The position numbers and the translations under genes were made by a program. A model generated the notes under the pieces. The model did no database searches, had not been told where the DNA came from, and saw nothing but the letters and a program-made list of their open reading frames with translations. From the NCBI RefSeq assembly GCF_002953715.1, contig NZ_CP025012.1, positions 434,001-498,000 of the forward strand: DNA of 64,000 nt, read 5' to 3'. Below are positions 8,577-18,289 of the stretch, piece after piece (within the stretch, counting starts at the first letter, position 1; every line of letters begins with the position of its first letter). The DNA comes from Rhizobium leguminosarum (GTDB taxonomy: Bacteria > Pseudomonadota > Alphaproteobacteria > Rhizobiales > Rhizobiaceae).

Positions 8577-8594
8577 AACTATTGGACACCTGCC

Positions 8595-9599
8595 ATGTTG
8601 CGTTTTTTCATCGGCCGCTTTGCGGTGCTGATCCCGACATTCCTCGGCGTTTCCCTCATTGCCTTCTCGTTCATCCGCCTGCTCCCCGGCGATCCCGTCA
8701 TGCTCCTGTCGGGGGAACGTGTCATGGCGCCGGAGCGGCACGCCCAGATCATGCATGATCTCGGTTTCGACCGGCCCATGTATGTGCAGTATTTCGATTA
8801 TCTCGGAAAAGTGCTGCAAGGTGATCTCGGCACCTCGATCGTCACCAAGCGGCCCGTTCTCGGCGAATTCCTGACGCTGTTTCCGGCAACGCTAGAGCTT
8901 TCGCTCTGTGCCATCATCCTCGCCGTCTGTCTTGGCGTGCCCGCCGGCGTCTTTGCGGCCGTCAAGCGAGGCACGTGGTTCGATCAGAGCGTGATGGGTG
9001 TTGCCCTTATAGGTTATTCCATGCCGATCTTCTGGTGGGGCCTGCTGCTCATCATCTTCTTCTCCGGTTATCTCGGCTGGACGCCGGTTTCCGGCCGTAT
9101 CTCGCTGATGTATTTCTTCAAGCCGGTCACCGGATTCATGCTCGTCGACAGCCTGCTGTCGGGCCAGAAGGGAGCGTTTTCCTCGGCCGTCAGCTACCTC
9201 ATTCTGCCGACCATCGTGCTGGCAACCATTCCGCTCGCCGTCATTGCGCGCCAGACGCGTTCGGCGATGCTCGAGGTTCTGGGTGAGGATTATGTCCGCA
9301 CGGCACGCTCAAAGGGCCTGAAGCCGCTGCGCGTGGTCGGCGTGCATGCGCTGCGCAATGCGATGATCCCTGTCATCACCACGATCGGTCTGCAGATCGG
9401 CGTTCTTCTTGCCGGCGCCATCCTCACCGAGACGATCTTCTCCTGGCCGGGTATCGGCAAATGGATGGTCGATTCGGTTTTCAAGCGCGATTACGCCGTG
9501 GTCCAGGGCGGTCTTCTGCTGATCGCCGGCGTCATCATGCTGGTCAATCTGATCGTTGATGTTCTCTACGGCTTCATCAATCCGCGCATTCGTCATTAG
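8595..9599 (+). CDS. dppB: Dipeptide ABC transporter, inner-membrane permease DppB
   Basis: A 334-residue permease of the BPD_transp_1 family with six predicted membrane segments. The DppB/OppB N-terminus is clear (MLRFFIGRFAVLIPTFLGVS, then RLLPGDPVMLLSG). The cytoplasmic EAA loop that contacts the ATPases is RTARSKGLKPLRVVGVHALR near residues 235-255. It forms the channel with DppC. The dppC start follows 9 bases later, so the genes are co-transcribed. Confidence 0.95.
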   Translation: MLRFFIGRFAVLIPTFLGVSLIAFSFIRLLPGDPVMLLSGERVMAPERHAQIMHDLGFDRPMYVQYFDYLGKVLQGDLGTSIVTKRPVLGEFLTLFPATLELSLCAIILAVCLGVPAGVFAAVKRGTWFDQSVMGVALIGYSMPIFWWGLLLIIFFSGYLGWTPVSGRISLMYFFKPVTGFMLVDSLLSGQKGAFSSAVSYLILPTIVLATIPLAVIARQTRSAMLEVLGEDYVRTARSKGLKPLRVVGVHALRNAMIPVITTIGLQIGVLLAGAILTETIFSWPGIGKWMVDSVFKRDYAVVQGGLLLIAGVIMLVNLIVDVLYGFINPRIRH

Positions 9600-9608
9600 G
9601 AGCGGTCC

Positions 9609-10498
9609 ATGAGCACGGTCACCGTCAAAACAGGCCAGCCATCCGCTCTTGCGGAGTTCTGGCATTATTTCTCCCGCAACAAGGGCGCCGTCATCGGCCT
9701 CGTGGTTTTCATCATCATTCTGGTCGTCGCAGTCCTCGCGCCGCTCTTTGCGCCGCATCAGCCGAACGAGCAGAACCGCGCGGTACTGCTGGCCGTGCCG
9801 TTCTGGATGGAGGGCGGCAGCGCCTCCTTCCCGCTCGGAACGGATGCCGTCGGCCGCGATATCCTTTCGCGCCTGATCTACGGCGCGCGGTTCTCGCTGT
9901 TCATCGGCGTCGTCGTCGTCACGCTTTCTGTCATTTCAGGCGTCCTGATCGGCCTCGTCGCCGGATTTTTCCGCGGCAAGATCGATACGGCGATCATGCG
10001 CCTGATGGATATCATCCTGGCCTTCCCGTCGCTGCTGCTCGCTCTGGTGCTGGTGGCCGTGCTCGGGCCAGGGCTTACCAATGCGATGATCGCGATTTCG
10101 CTGGTCAACCAGCCGCATTTCGTGCGGCTGACGCGCGCCTCGGTCATTTCAGAGCGTGAGAAGGAATATGTGATTGCCTCGCGTGTCGCCGGTGCCGGCA
10201 CCTTCCGTTTGATGTTCAAGACAATCCTGCCGAACTGTCTGGGGCCACTGATCGTTCAGGCGACACTCGCCTTCTCGGCGGCGATTCTCGATGCCGCCGC
10301 CCTCGGCTTTCTCGGCATGGGCGCCCAGCCGCCGACACCCGAATGGGGGACGATGCTGGCCGAATCCCGTGAGTTCATTTCGCGCGCCTGGTGGGTGGTG
10401 ACATTTCCGGGTCTTGCCATCCTCATCACCGTTCTCGCGATCAACCTGATGGGCGACGGCCTGCGCGATGCGCTCGATCCCAAACTGAAGAGGTCGTG

Positions 10499-10499
<1 letters not shown>
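9609..10499 (+). CDS. dppC: Dipeptide ABC transporter, inner-membrane permease DppC
   Basis: A 296-residue second permease. The N-terminal OppC_N segment (residues 15-65) includes the first membrane helix and FPLGTDAVGRDILSRLIYGAR, a hallmark of DppC/OppC. The EAA loop is ASRVAGAGTFRLMFKTILPN. ATG at 9609 follows AGGAGC. Its stop overlaps the dppD start (TGATG), indicating translational coupling. Confidence 0.95.
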
Positions 10500-11511
<1,012 letters not shown>

Positions 11512-11515
<4 letters not shown>

Positions 11516-12465
11516 CGGGCGCTGTTCTCGAGGGCAGGGATCTCGCCCGCTTCTACACCGTCAACCGCGGCCTCTTCAAAGACGACGCCACCGTCAAGGC
11601 GCTGAACGGTGTCAGCTTCAGCCTCCATTCCGGCAAGACGCTCGCCGTCGTCGGCGAATCCGGCTGTGGCAAGTCGACGCTCGCCCGCTTGGTCACCATG
11701 ATCGAGAATCCGACATCGGGGCAATTGCTGATCGACGGCAAGCCCGCCCATGTCGGCGATCGCAGCCTGCGCAGCCAGGTGCAGATCGTCTTCCAAAACC
11801 CCTACGGCTCGCTCAACCCGCGCCAGAAAGTCGGCTCGATCCTCGAAGAGCCGCTGAAGATCAACACCAATCTCGACGCCGCCGCCCGCCGCCGCAAGGT
11901 GGAGGAGATGATGGCCCGCGTCGGTCTGCGTCCAGAGCATTACGGCCGCTATCCCCATATGTTCTCGGGCGGCCAGCGCCAGCGCATCGCCATTGCCCGC
12001 GCCCTGATGCTGCGGCCGAAGGTACTGGTGCTCGACGAACCGGTTTCGGCGCTCGACCTTTCGATCCAGGCGCAGGTGCTGAACCTCCTGATGGACCTGC
12101 AGAAGGAGATGGGGCTTGCCTATCTCTTTATCTCCCACGGCCTGTCCGTCGTCCACCATATCGCCGACGAGGTGATGGTGATGTATCTCGGCCGTCCCGT
12201 GGAAACCGGTCCCGCCGCCGAGGTCTTCGCCAGGCCGCGCCATCCCTATACGGCAGCCTTGCTGTCGGCGACGCCGATCGCCGATCCCGATCGCGAAAAG
12301 ACCCGCATTCGCCTGCAGGGCGAGCTGCCGTCGCCGTTGAAGCCGCCGTCGGGTTGCCACTTCAATCCGCGCTGCTGGAAGGCGCAGGACCATTGCCGCC
12401 AGGTTGCTCCCGAATTAACTGGGGAAGGCACACATCAATATGCCTGTCATTTCCCGCTCGATTAA
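11512..12465 (+). CDS. dppF: Dipeptide ABC transporter ATP-binding protein DppF
   Basis: A 317-residue ABC ATPase, partner of DppD. The ATG at 11512 overlaps the dppD stop (ATGA). Walker A is GESGCGKS, the signature is FSGGQRQR and Walker B is VLVLDEPVSALD. The C-terminal OppF-type domain includes HPYTAALLSATP and CHFNPRC. It is the last dpp gene; gntK follows 26 bases later and may be co-transcribed. Confidence 0.95.
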
Positions 12466-12491
12466 GCGGGAAGGCAAGCTAAGGAGGGATC

Positions 12492-13028
12492 ATGTCGGAG
12501 CAGATGAACAGACCCCATGCGATCATCGTCATGGGAGTCAGCGGTTGCGGCAAGTCCTCCGTCGGCGAAAAGCTCGCCGAAGCCCTGCACTTGGCCTTCG
12601 TCGAAGGTGATGCGCTGCATCCGGCCGCCAATGTCGAGAAGATGTCGAAGGGCATTCCGCTGACCGATGAGGATCGGATGCCCTGGCTCGACCGCATCGG
12701 CGAAGAGATGAAAGCCTCGCTGGAAAAGAGCGAGGGCATCATCGTCTCTTGCTCGGCGCTGAAGCGCATCTATCGCGACAGGCTGCGGGCTGCTGCCGGC
12801 GGTAATCTGTTCTTCGTCTATCTCGAAGGTTCCAGGGCACTGCTGATGAAGCGTATGGGCGAGCGCAAGGGACATTTCATGCCGGCCTCGCTGCTCGACA
12901 GTCAGCTGGCGACGCTTGAGGTGCCCACAGGCGAGCCGGGCGTCGTCACTGTCGATATCGACGACACGATCGAGGGCATCGCGGCAACGGCGCTGAAGAG
13001 CCTTGCAGCGCTCGGCGTCACGGGTTGA
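12492..13028 (+). CDS. gntK: Gluconokinase
   Basis: A 178-residue gluconate kinase of the thermoresistant (GntK) type, which phosphorylates gluconate to 6-phosphogluconate for the Entner-Doudoroff and pentose phosphate routes. The P-loop is GVSGCGKSS, followed by FVEGDALHPAANVEKMSKGIPLTDEDR in short conserved blocks, CSALKRIYRD and GHFMPASLLDSQ. A strong AAGGAGGG ribosome-binding site precedes the ATG. It lies 26 bases after dppF and its end overlaps the convergent oxidoreductase gene by 11 bases. Confidence 0.93.
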   Translation: MSEQMNRPHAIIVMGVSGCGKSSVGEKLAEALHLAFVEGDALHPAANVEKMSKGIPLTDEDRMPWLDRIGEEMKASLEKSEGIIVSCSALKRIYRDRLRAAAGGNLFFVYLEGSRALLMKRMGERKGHFMPASLLDSQLATLEVPTGEPGVVTVDIDDTIEGIAATALKSLAALGVTG

Positions 13029-14277
13029 AACGCTGCGGCGAATAGGCCACGATATCGATGAACGGCGTCTCGCCGGTGATGAGTTCGGCAAGCACGCGGC
13101 CGGTCACCGGCCCGAGCGTCAGTCCGTGATGGGCATGGCCGAAGGCAAACCACAGGCCCTGATGGCGCGGCGCCTTGCCGATGATCGGCATCATGTCTGG
13201 CGTGCAGGGGCGCGCGCCCATCCAGGGTTCGGGATCGAGCCTGCCTCCGAGCGGGAAGATCGTGCGCGCCACGGCTTCGGCACGGTCGAGCTGGACCGGC
13301 GTCTTCGGGGCGTCGAGCGTTGCAAACTCCGCCCCTGTCGTCAGGCGGATGCCGCGGCGCATCGGCGCAAGGAGGTAGCCGCGTTCGGCATCCAATGTCC
13401 AGTTGTTGAGCACGGCACTGCCCTCGGCGGCATAGTGCATGTGATAGCCGCGCTTGACGCCGAGCGGGAAGGAGTAGCCGAGCCGGCGCGTCGCAACGGC
13501 CGCCCAGGGGCCGAGCGCCATCACAGCATCGTCGGCTTCGATCGGACCTTCCGCAGTCATGATTTTCCAGCCGGAGCCGAACGGACCGAGCGAGGCGGCG
13601 TCACCCGTGACGAACTTGCCACCGAGGCTTTCAAAATAGCGGCGATAGGCCGATGTCAGCGCATGCGGGTCGAGCACCGACCAGGGATCGCGCCAGTGGA
13701 TACCGCCGGCGAAATCGCCGGTCATATGAGGTTCCATACGGGCGATATCGGCCGGAGTCAGGCTTTCATACTCCACGCCGAATTCATTCTGCCAAAGTGT
13801 TGCCTCCGCAAAAGCCCCGTCGCGCTTGGCTTCAGTGCGGAAAATCTTTATCCAGCCGTCCTTGCGGATCAGCGCTTCTGCCTGCGACGCCTCGATCAGA
13901 TCCTTGTGTTCGACAACCGAATTTTCGATCAGCGGCGCATAGGCCCGGGTGATGATCGCGTGGCGGCGCGCATTGGAATTCCACCAGTAGCGAGCGAGAA
14001 AGGCGATCTGGCTCGGCAGTGTGCGCAGATGATAATGCGCGTCGATGCGGTTGTTCACAGCATAACGCAGCAAAAGCCCGAGCTGCTGGGGAAAGCCGTA
14101 AGGCGCGACACCTTCGCGCTGGATCAGGCCGGCATTGCCGAAGGAGGTTTCGTTGCCCGGATCCTTGCGGTCGATCAGCGTCACCTGCCGGCCGCGTCGC
14201 TGAAGATGGATGGCCGTAGAAACCCCGACGATGCCGGCGCCGAGCACGATTGCGTTCTTCGTCATTTCCGCTTGCAT
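13018..14277 (-). CDS. FAD-dependent oxidoreductase, D-amino-acid dehydrogenase (DadA)-like
   Basis: A 419-residue DAO-family flavoprotein. The dinucleotide-binding motif VLGAGIVGVSTAIHLQRRGRQVTLIDR lies near the N-terminus in short blocks, GNETSFGNAG follows, and PWMGARPCTPDMMPIIGKAP and GHAHHGLTLGPVTGR close the FAD site at the C-terminus. This pattern is typical of DadA-like dehydrogenases that oxidise D-amino acids or proline-like substrates and pass electrons to the respiratory chain. The substrate cannot be told. The start could also be the ATG at 14265, giving the standard MTKNAIVLGAG start. It is transcribed alone on this strand. Confidence 0.8.
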   Translation of the reverse strand: MQAEMTKNAIVLGAGIVGVSTAIHLQRRGRQVTLIDRKDPGNETSFGNAGLIQREGVAPYGFPQQLGLLLRYAVNNRIDAHYHLRTLPSQIAFLARYWWNSNARRHAIITRAYAPLIENSVVEHKDLIEASQAEALIRKDGWIKIFRTEAKRDGAFAEATLWQNEFGVEYESLTPADIARMEPHMTGDFAGGIHWRDPWSVLDPHALTSAYRRYFESLGGKFVTGDAASLGPFGSGWKIMTAEGPIEADDAVMALGPWAAVATRRLGYSFPLGVKRGYHMHYAAEGSAVLNNWTLDAERGYLLAPMRRGIRLTTGAEFATLDAPKTPVQLDRAEAVARTIFPLGGRLDPEPWMGARPCTPDMMPIIGKAPRHQGLWFAFGHAHHGLTLGPVTGRVLAELITGETPFIDIVAYSPQRFNP

Positions 14278-14341
14278 TCCGCTTTGTTTGTCGGGGTGAA
14301 AATGCCCGTGCCGATACCGCGACGCAAACGGAAAATCGCAT

Positions 14342-14845
14342 TCATTTCAAAATCATTGCGCTTTTCAGTGCGGCATTTTCAGCCTTCACGCGGACATGGA
14401 GGATAAGCGCGTTGAGAAAGGAAAAGACGATCGCGTAAAGCGGCAGGCCGAAGGCGAGGGGAAGGGCGGCAATCTCGCCGACGACGATCGCATAGTTCGG
14501 ATGGTGGAGGAAGCGATAGGGCCCGGATCTGACGAGCGGCGCGCCGGGCAGGATGATGATACGCGTCGTCCAGCGGCCTTTCAGCGTCGCCAACACCCAG
14601 AGCCGCAACGCCTGCAGCCCCATGAACACGAGAAACCAGAAGAGTGCGACCGGCCTGCCTGGTGCAGTGAGCCAGAGGCCGATGATCCAGCCGGCATGCA
14701 GCGCCACCATGACGGGATAATGCTCGGGCGCCACCTCTTTGGCGCCTCTGGCAAGAAGCGCCGCCGTGTTGCGCCGGGCAACTACAAGTTCTCCCAACCG
14801 CTGCAGCGTCACGAAGGCAAGGAGCGCGATCGACGGCCACATCAT
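14342..14845 (-). CDS. Isoprenylcysteine carboxyl methyltransferase (ICMT)-family protein, PKS partner
   Basis: A 167-residue membrane protein with about four hydrophobic segments and the ICMT C-terminal motif (LVRSGPYRFLHHPNYAIVVGE). In bacteria such proteins often sit beside type III polyketide synthases; Bacillus BpsB methylates the alkylpyrones made by BpsA. Here the start overlaps the stop of the upstream type III PKS gene (ATGA), so the two products almost certainly work together. O-methylation of an alkylpyrone or alkylresorcinol product is the inferred role. Confidence 0.8.
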   Translation of the reverse strand: MMWPSIALLAFVTLQRLGELVVARRNTAALLARGAKEVAPEHYPVMVALHAGWIIGLWLTAPGRPVALFWFLVFMGLQALRLWVLATLKGRWTTRIIILPGAPLVRSGPYRFLHHPNYAIVVGEIAALPLAFGLPLYAIVFSFLNALILHVRVKAENAALKSAMILK

Positions 14846-15894
14846 GCGACCCTCCTGAGCGTCACGCAGCTGGCTGAAAAGCCCGGCCCCATGGCGATCA
14901 TCGCGGAGCGCTCCGGCAATCCGGCGCGGATCGCCCGCTCCAGCACGAAGAGGATGGTCGGCGAGGACATGTTGCCGTATTCGGCGAGCACTGCTCGTTC
15001 GTGATCAAGCGTGCCCGGGACCATCGAAAGCGCGCTCTCCATCGCGGCCAGCACCTTCGTGCCGCCGGGATGGCAGATGAAGCGGTCGATATCCTCCACC
15101 CTCAGCCCGTTTCGGGCCAGAATGGCCTTTACCGCCGGGCCGAGCTCCTTTTCGGCAAAGGGCGGCAGCGATTGCGCCAGCACGATGCCGAAGCCGCCGT
15201 CATCGATCTTCCAGCCCATGATATCGAGCGTGTCGGGAAAAAGATGCTCGCCGGTCGATTCCACTTCCGCCAGCCCGTCTTCACCTGATCGCAGCACGCA
15301 GGCGGCCGCGCCGTCGCCGAAAAGCGCTGTCGCGATGATGTTCGGCCGCGTCAGCTCGTCCAGCCGGAAAGCCAGCGTGCAAAGCTCGATCGAGACGAAA
15401 AGCACAACAGTGCCCGGCCGGCTTCGCGCCAGCCTTGAAGCGATCGCAAAGCCCGACACGCCGGCGGCACAGCCGAGCCCGAAGACCGGCACGCGTTCGA
15501 TATCGGGTCTGAAACCCATCCGGCCGGCAAGCTGTGCATCGAGGCTCGGTGTCGTAAAACCGGTGGAGGAGACCGTCACGACGCAGTCGACATCGCCGGC
15601 CTCAAGCCCCGCCTGGCGAAGGGCCGAGCTGGCAGCCTCGACGAAAAGCCCGCCTGCCACCTCCGCAAAGGCCTGCATCCGGTCGTGCCAGCCATGCGGC
15701 TCGTCGAACCAGGCAAGCGGCCGCGCCGCATGGCGCTTGTCGATGCCGGCGCTATCGAAGACGCGGGCAAGATGGCGGAAATCCTCGAAGCGGTCGGCAA
15801 ACAGCCGGGCCGAGGCTTCGACCGCCTGCTTTTGGAAAATGACATGTTCGGGTGTGGCAACGGCGAGGCTGACGAGTTTGACGGTATCGGTCAC
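14842..15894 (-). CDS. Type III polyketide synthase (chalcone/stilbene synthase family)
   Basis: A 350-residue homodimeric iterative PKS. The catalytic triad is visible: Cys142 in VFGLGCAAGVSGF, His275 in FICHPGGTK and Asn308 in AEYGNMSSPT. The C-terminal GPGFSAS loop is also normal. Such enzymes extend a fatty acyl-CoA with malonyl-CoA to alkylpyrones or alkylresorcinols, which are membrane phenolic lipids in several bacteria. It is translationally coupled to the ICMT-like methyltransferase downstream. The starter unit and ring type cannot be predicted by eye. Confidence 0.9.
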   Translation of the reverse strand: MTDTVKLVSLAVATPEHVIFQKQAVEASARLFADRFEDFRHLARVFDSAGIDKRHAARPLAWFDEPHGWHDRMQAFAEVAGGLFVEAASSALRQAGLEAGDVDCVVTVSSTGFTTPSLDAQLAGRMGFRPDIERVPVFGLGCAAGVSGFAIASRLARSRPGTVVLFVSIELCTLAFRLDELTRPNIIATALFGDGAAACVLRSGEDGLAEVESTGEHLFPDTLDIMGWKIDDGGFGIVLAQSLPPFAEKELGPAVKAILARNGLRVEDIDRFICHPGGTKVLAAMESALSMVPGTLDHERAVLAEYGNMSSPTILFVLERAIRAGLPERSAMIAMGPGFSASCVTLRRVA

Positions 15895-16062
15895 AGAATT
15901 CTCCTTGTCCCTCCGGCGGAACGAAAGAAAACACGCGGGCGCCCAATTTATTCAGCTCTGACGCTTCACGAAAGGGTGAAGAAAGAAATGCAAGCGGCAG
16001 CCGAATAAAGCTGGATGCAGCGGTGTTCTCTCGTCGCAACGTCACTTTCGAGGAGTTTCCCC

Positions 16063-16599
16063 ATGACGATTATGACAGCCCGCATCGCTTCCATCATTCT
16101 CGGCGGCTGCCTTGCCGCTTCTGTTGTCTCCGGCCCGGTTTTTGCGATCGGCGATGACAGCAGCACGACGCCAGTCTGCAAGAAAGGCGAGATCTACGAC
16201 CAGAAGACCAAGAAATGCGTCAAGCAGCAGAGCGCCAACGTCTCCGACGAGAACCGCGCCGATTATGCCTATTCTCTGGCCAAGGCCGGTCGTTATGAGG
16301 AGGCGCTTGCGGTGCTCGACACGGTCAAGGATCAGAACACCGCCGAAGTGCTGAACTATCGCGGCTATGCCACCCGCAAGCTCGGCCGCACCGACGAGGG
16401 CATCTCCTATTATCTGCAGTCGGTGAAGATGGATCCGCAATACGCCAAGGTCCGCGAATATCTCGGCGAAGCCTATGTCATCAAGGGTCAGCTCGATCTC
16501 GCCAAGGACCAGCTGAAGTCAATCAAGGCGATCTGCGGCACGGCTTGCGAGGAATATCAGGATCTGAACGCTGCAATCCTCGATCCCTCGAAGATCTGA
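16063..16599 (+). CDS. Secreted tetratricopeptide-repeat protein
   Basis: A 178-residue protein. The ATG at 16063 follows CGAGGAG; 16 more codons are open upstream but look non-coding. A signal peptide ends near GPVFA (about residue 28). The mature part has a short cysteine-flanked segment (CKKGEIYDQKTKKC), then three TPR-like helices pairs: ADYAYSLAKAGRYEEALAVLD, ELNYRGYATRKLGRTDEG-like and YAKVREYLGEAYVIKGQ in short blocks. A second cysteine pair lies in AICGTACEEY. It probably serves as a periplasmic or envelope scaffold. Function unknown. Confidence 0.75.
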   Translation: MTIMTARIASIILGGCLAASVVSGPVFAIGDDSSTTPVCKKGEIYDQKTKKCVKQQSANVSDENRADYAYSLAKAGRYEEALAVLDTVKDQNTAEVLNYRGYATRKLGRTDEGISYYLQSVKMDPQYAKVREYLGEAYVIKGQLDLAKDQLKSIKAICGTACEEYQDLNAAILDPSKI

Positions 16600-16647
16600 T
16601 CAGCAGGCCACGGGGCGGGAAAATGCAAGCACGAAAGGGACGTCAGA

Positions 16648-17253
16648 ATGTCGGTCGCGCGCACCCATTTTCCTGCCTATAGTCGCGCGAGAATGGAATC
16701 GCCGGTTCATCCGGCGGTTTCGAGGAATGCAGGATTGGCGGAGGCGGCCATCGCGAGCGAAGCGGATATCAGGAGCGACCTGACGGAAAATCTGGCAAGG
16801 CTCTGGCGTTATGGTCTCGTTCTCTCGCATCAGCGCGATGTCGCCGACGACCTGGTGCAGGCGACCTGCCTTCGCGCGCTGGAGCGCGCCGATCAGTTCA
16901 TCCCCGGCACCCGGCTCGACCGCTGGCTGTTTTCGATCCTGCATTCGATCTGGCTGAACGAGATCCGCTCTCGCCGGGTGCGCCAGGGCCAGGGTTTCGT
17001 CGATGCCGGGGAGACGTTGACCTTCGACGGTGCGCACGACACCGAAACGCATGTGATGGCGGGTCAGGTGCTGAGACAGGTGAATGCGCTGCCGGAGGCG
17101 CAGAGGACGGTGGTTTTTCTCGCCTATGTGGAAGGACTTTCCTATCGCGAGGTTGCAGGCATATTGGATATCCCGATCGGAACCGTGATGAGCCGGCTGG
17201 CGGCTGCCCGCGCCAAGCTCTCCGATGCCGGACCGGAAGGGGGACGGCAATGA
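16648..17253 (+). CDS. ECF-type RNA polymerase sigma factor
   Basis: A 201-residue extracytoplasmic-function sigma factor. Region 2 covers about residues 55-105 (RDVADDLVQATCLRALERADQF, then RLDRWLFSILHSIWLNEIRSRR in parts). Region 4 covers about residues 140-190 (LPEAQRTVVFLAYVEGLSYREVAGIL, then GTVMSRLAAAR in parts). Its stop overlaps the start of the anti-sigma gene (ATGA), the usual arrangement. The N-terminal 40 residues are variable, so a later start is possible. Confidence 0.85.
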   Translation: MSVARTHFPAYSRARMESPVHPAVSRNAGLAEAAIASEADIRSDLTENLARLWRYGLVLSHQRDVADDLVQATCLRALERADQFIPGTRLDRWLFSILHSIWLNEIRSRRVRQGQGFVDAGETLTFDGAHDTETHVMAGQVLRQVNALPEAQRTVVFLAYVEGLSYREVAGILDIPIGTVMSRLAAARAKLSDAGPEGGRQ

Positions 17254-18050
17254 ACACGAAACACACCATTCCCTCCGACGAGGAACTGACCGCCTTCATC
17301 GACGGCGAGCTGACGGCCGAAGAGGCCGCGCGCATTGACGCCATTGTGAACGAAGACGAGAGCGTCGCCGAACGGCTGGAATTCCTGGCGCGCGCCAGCC
17401 TGCCCTTCGAGCAGGCCTTCGCCCCACTGCTGTCGGAAGCCCCGCGCGAGAAGCTGGAGACGATGCTTGCCGCCATCCCGGCGCAGCCGAGCGCAAGACC
17501 CACCTCCACGCCCGCATTCGCCAGCCGTCGCCGCTTCCTCGGCGCGCTCGCCGCCTCGCTCGTCGCTGGCATCGCGATCGACCGCGCCGTCATCGGCATC
17601 GGCAGAGGCTTCTCGGCAAAGGACGAAAACAGCGAATGGCGCGCCGTGGTCGCCGATTATATCTCGCTCTATACCCCGGAGACCCTGGCCGGCCCCGTCC
17701 CTGGCAGGGAGGACCAGGCCGCCCAGCTCGCCAGTCTTGACGAAAAGCTCGGCCTGTCACTCTCCCCCGAAGCCGTCTCGCTCTCGGGGATCGATTTCAA
17801 ACGCGCCCTGCTGCTGCAATATGACGGTAAGGCGCTTGCTCAGGTCGCCTATCTCGACCCCGAGACCGGCCCGATGGCGCTCTGCATCGTCCGCTCCGAT
17901 GCCGGTCCTAAAGCGCCGGATCTCGAAAGCCGCAAGGGCATGAACGTCGTCTACTGGTCGAACGGCACGCACGCCTTCATGCTGATCGGCCATGCCGCGG
18001 CGGACAGGATGACGGCAATTGCGGAAGGGGTGCGGGGGAAAGTGACATGA
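17250..18050 (+). CDS. Membrane anti-sigma factor for the adjacent ECF sigma
   Basis: A 266-residue protein coupled to the ECF sigma gene. The N-terminal zinc-less anti-sigma domain begins SDEELTAFIDGELTAEEAARI. One hydrophobic segment lies near residues 95-115 and is preceded by SRRRFLGALAAS, which looks like a twin-arginine motif. The C-terminal domain, about 150 residues, would be periplasmic and may sense the signal. It presumably sequesters the sigma factor at the membrane until stress. The signal is unknown. A short terminator-like hairpin follows at 18096. Confidence 0.8.
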   Translation: MNTKHTIPSDEELTAFIDGELTAEEAARIDAIVNEDESVAERLEFLARASLPFEQAFAPLLSEAPREKLETMLAAIPAQPSARPTSTPAFASRRRFLGALAASLVAGIAIDRAVIGIGRGFSAKDENSEWRAVVADYISLYTPETLAGPVPGREDQAAQLASLDEKLGLSLSPEAVSLSGIDFKRALLLQYDGKALAQVAYLDPETGPMALCIVRSDAGPKAPDLESRKGMNVVYWSNGTHAFMLIGHAAADRMTAIAEGVRGKVT

Positions 18051-18095
18051 CGATAAGTGCGACGAGATAGTCCACGTCCTGGAGTACGTGAGATG

Positions 18096-18119
18096 GCCTG
18101 CATACTGCGGCAGGCTTTT
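18096..18119 (+). terminator. Short terminator-like hairpin after the sigma/anti-sigma operon
   Basis: GCCTGC (18096-18101) pairs with GCAGGC (18110-18115), followed by four T. The stem is short. Confidence 0.45.
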
Positions 18120-18289
18120 GGATGCCGATCCTATGAGCGCAGTTTAAAACCGCTGCAGCAGTTCTTCATCGTATCTTTCCAGGAAATCACTCTGGAACAT
18201 TTCGTGCCTTTTAGCTAGACAGGTTTAGGCGCTGTTGCGCCCTGACCGGAAAGTGGTGTTTCAACTCGTCAGCACAAAGGCAATGTATC

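Noticed and set aside
6868..8589. Long reverse frame (573 codons) opposite dppA
   Set aside because: A shadow of the clearly recognised dppA; composition is repetitive Asp/Arg/Gly-rich as in antisense frames.
13003..14406. Forward frame of 467 codons opposite the DadA-like gene
   Set aside because: The minus strand carries a complete FAD-binding oxidoreductase; the forward frame has no family pattern.
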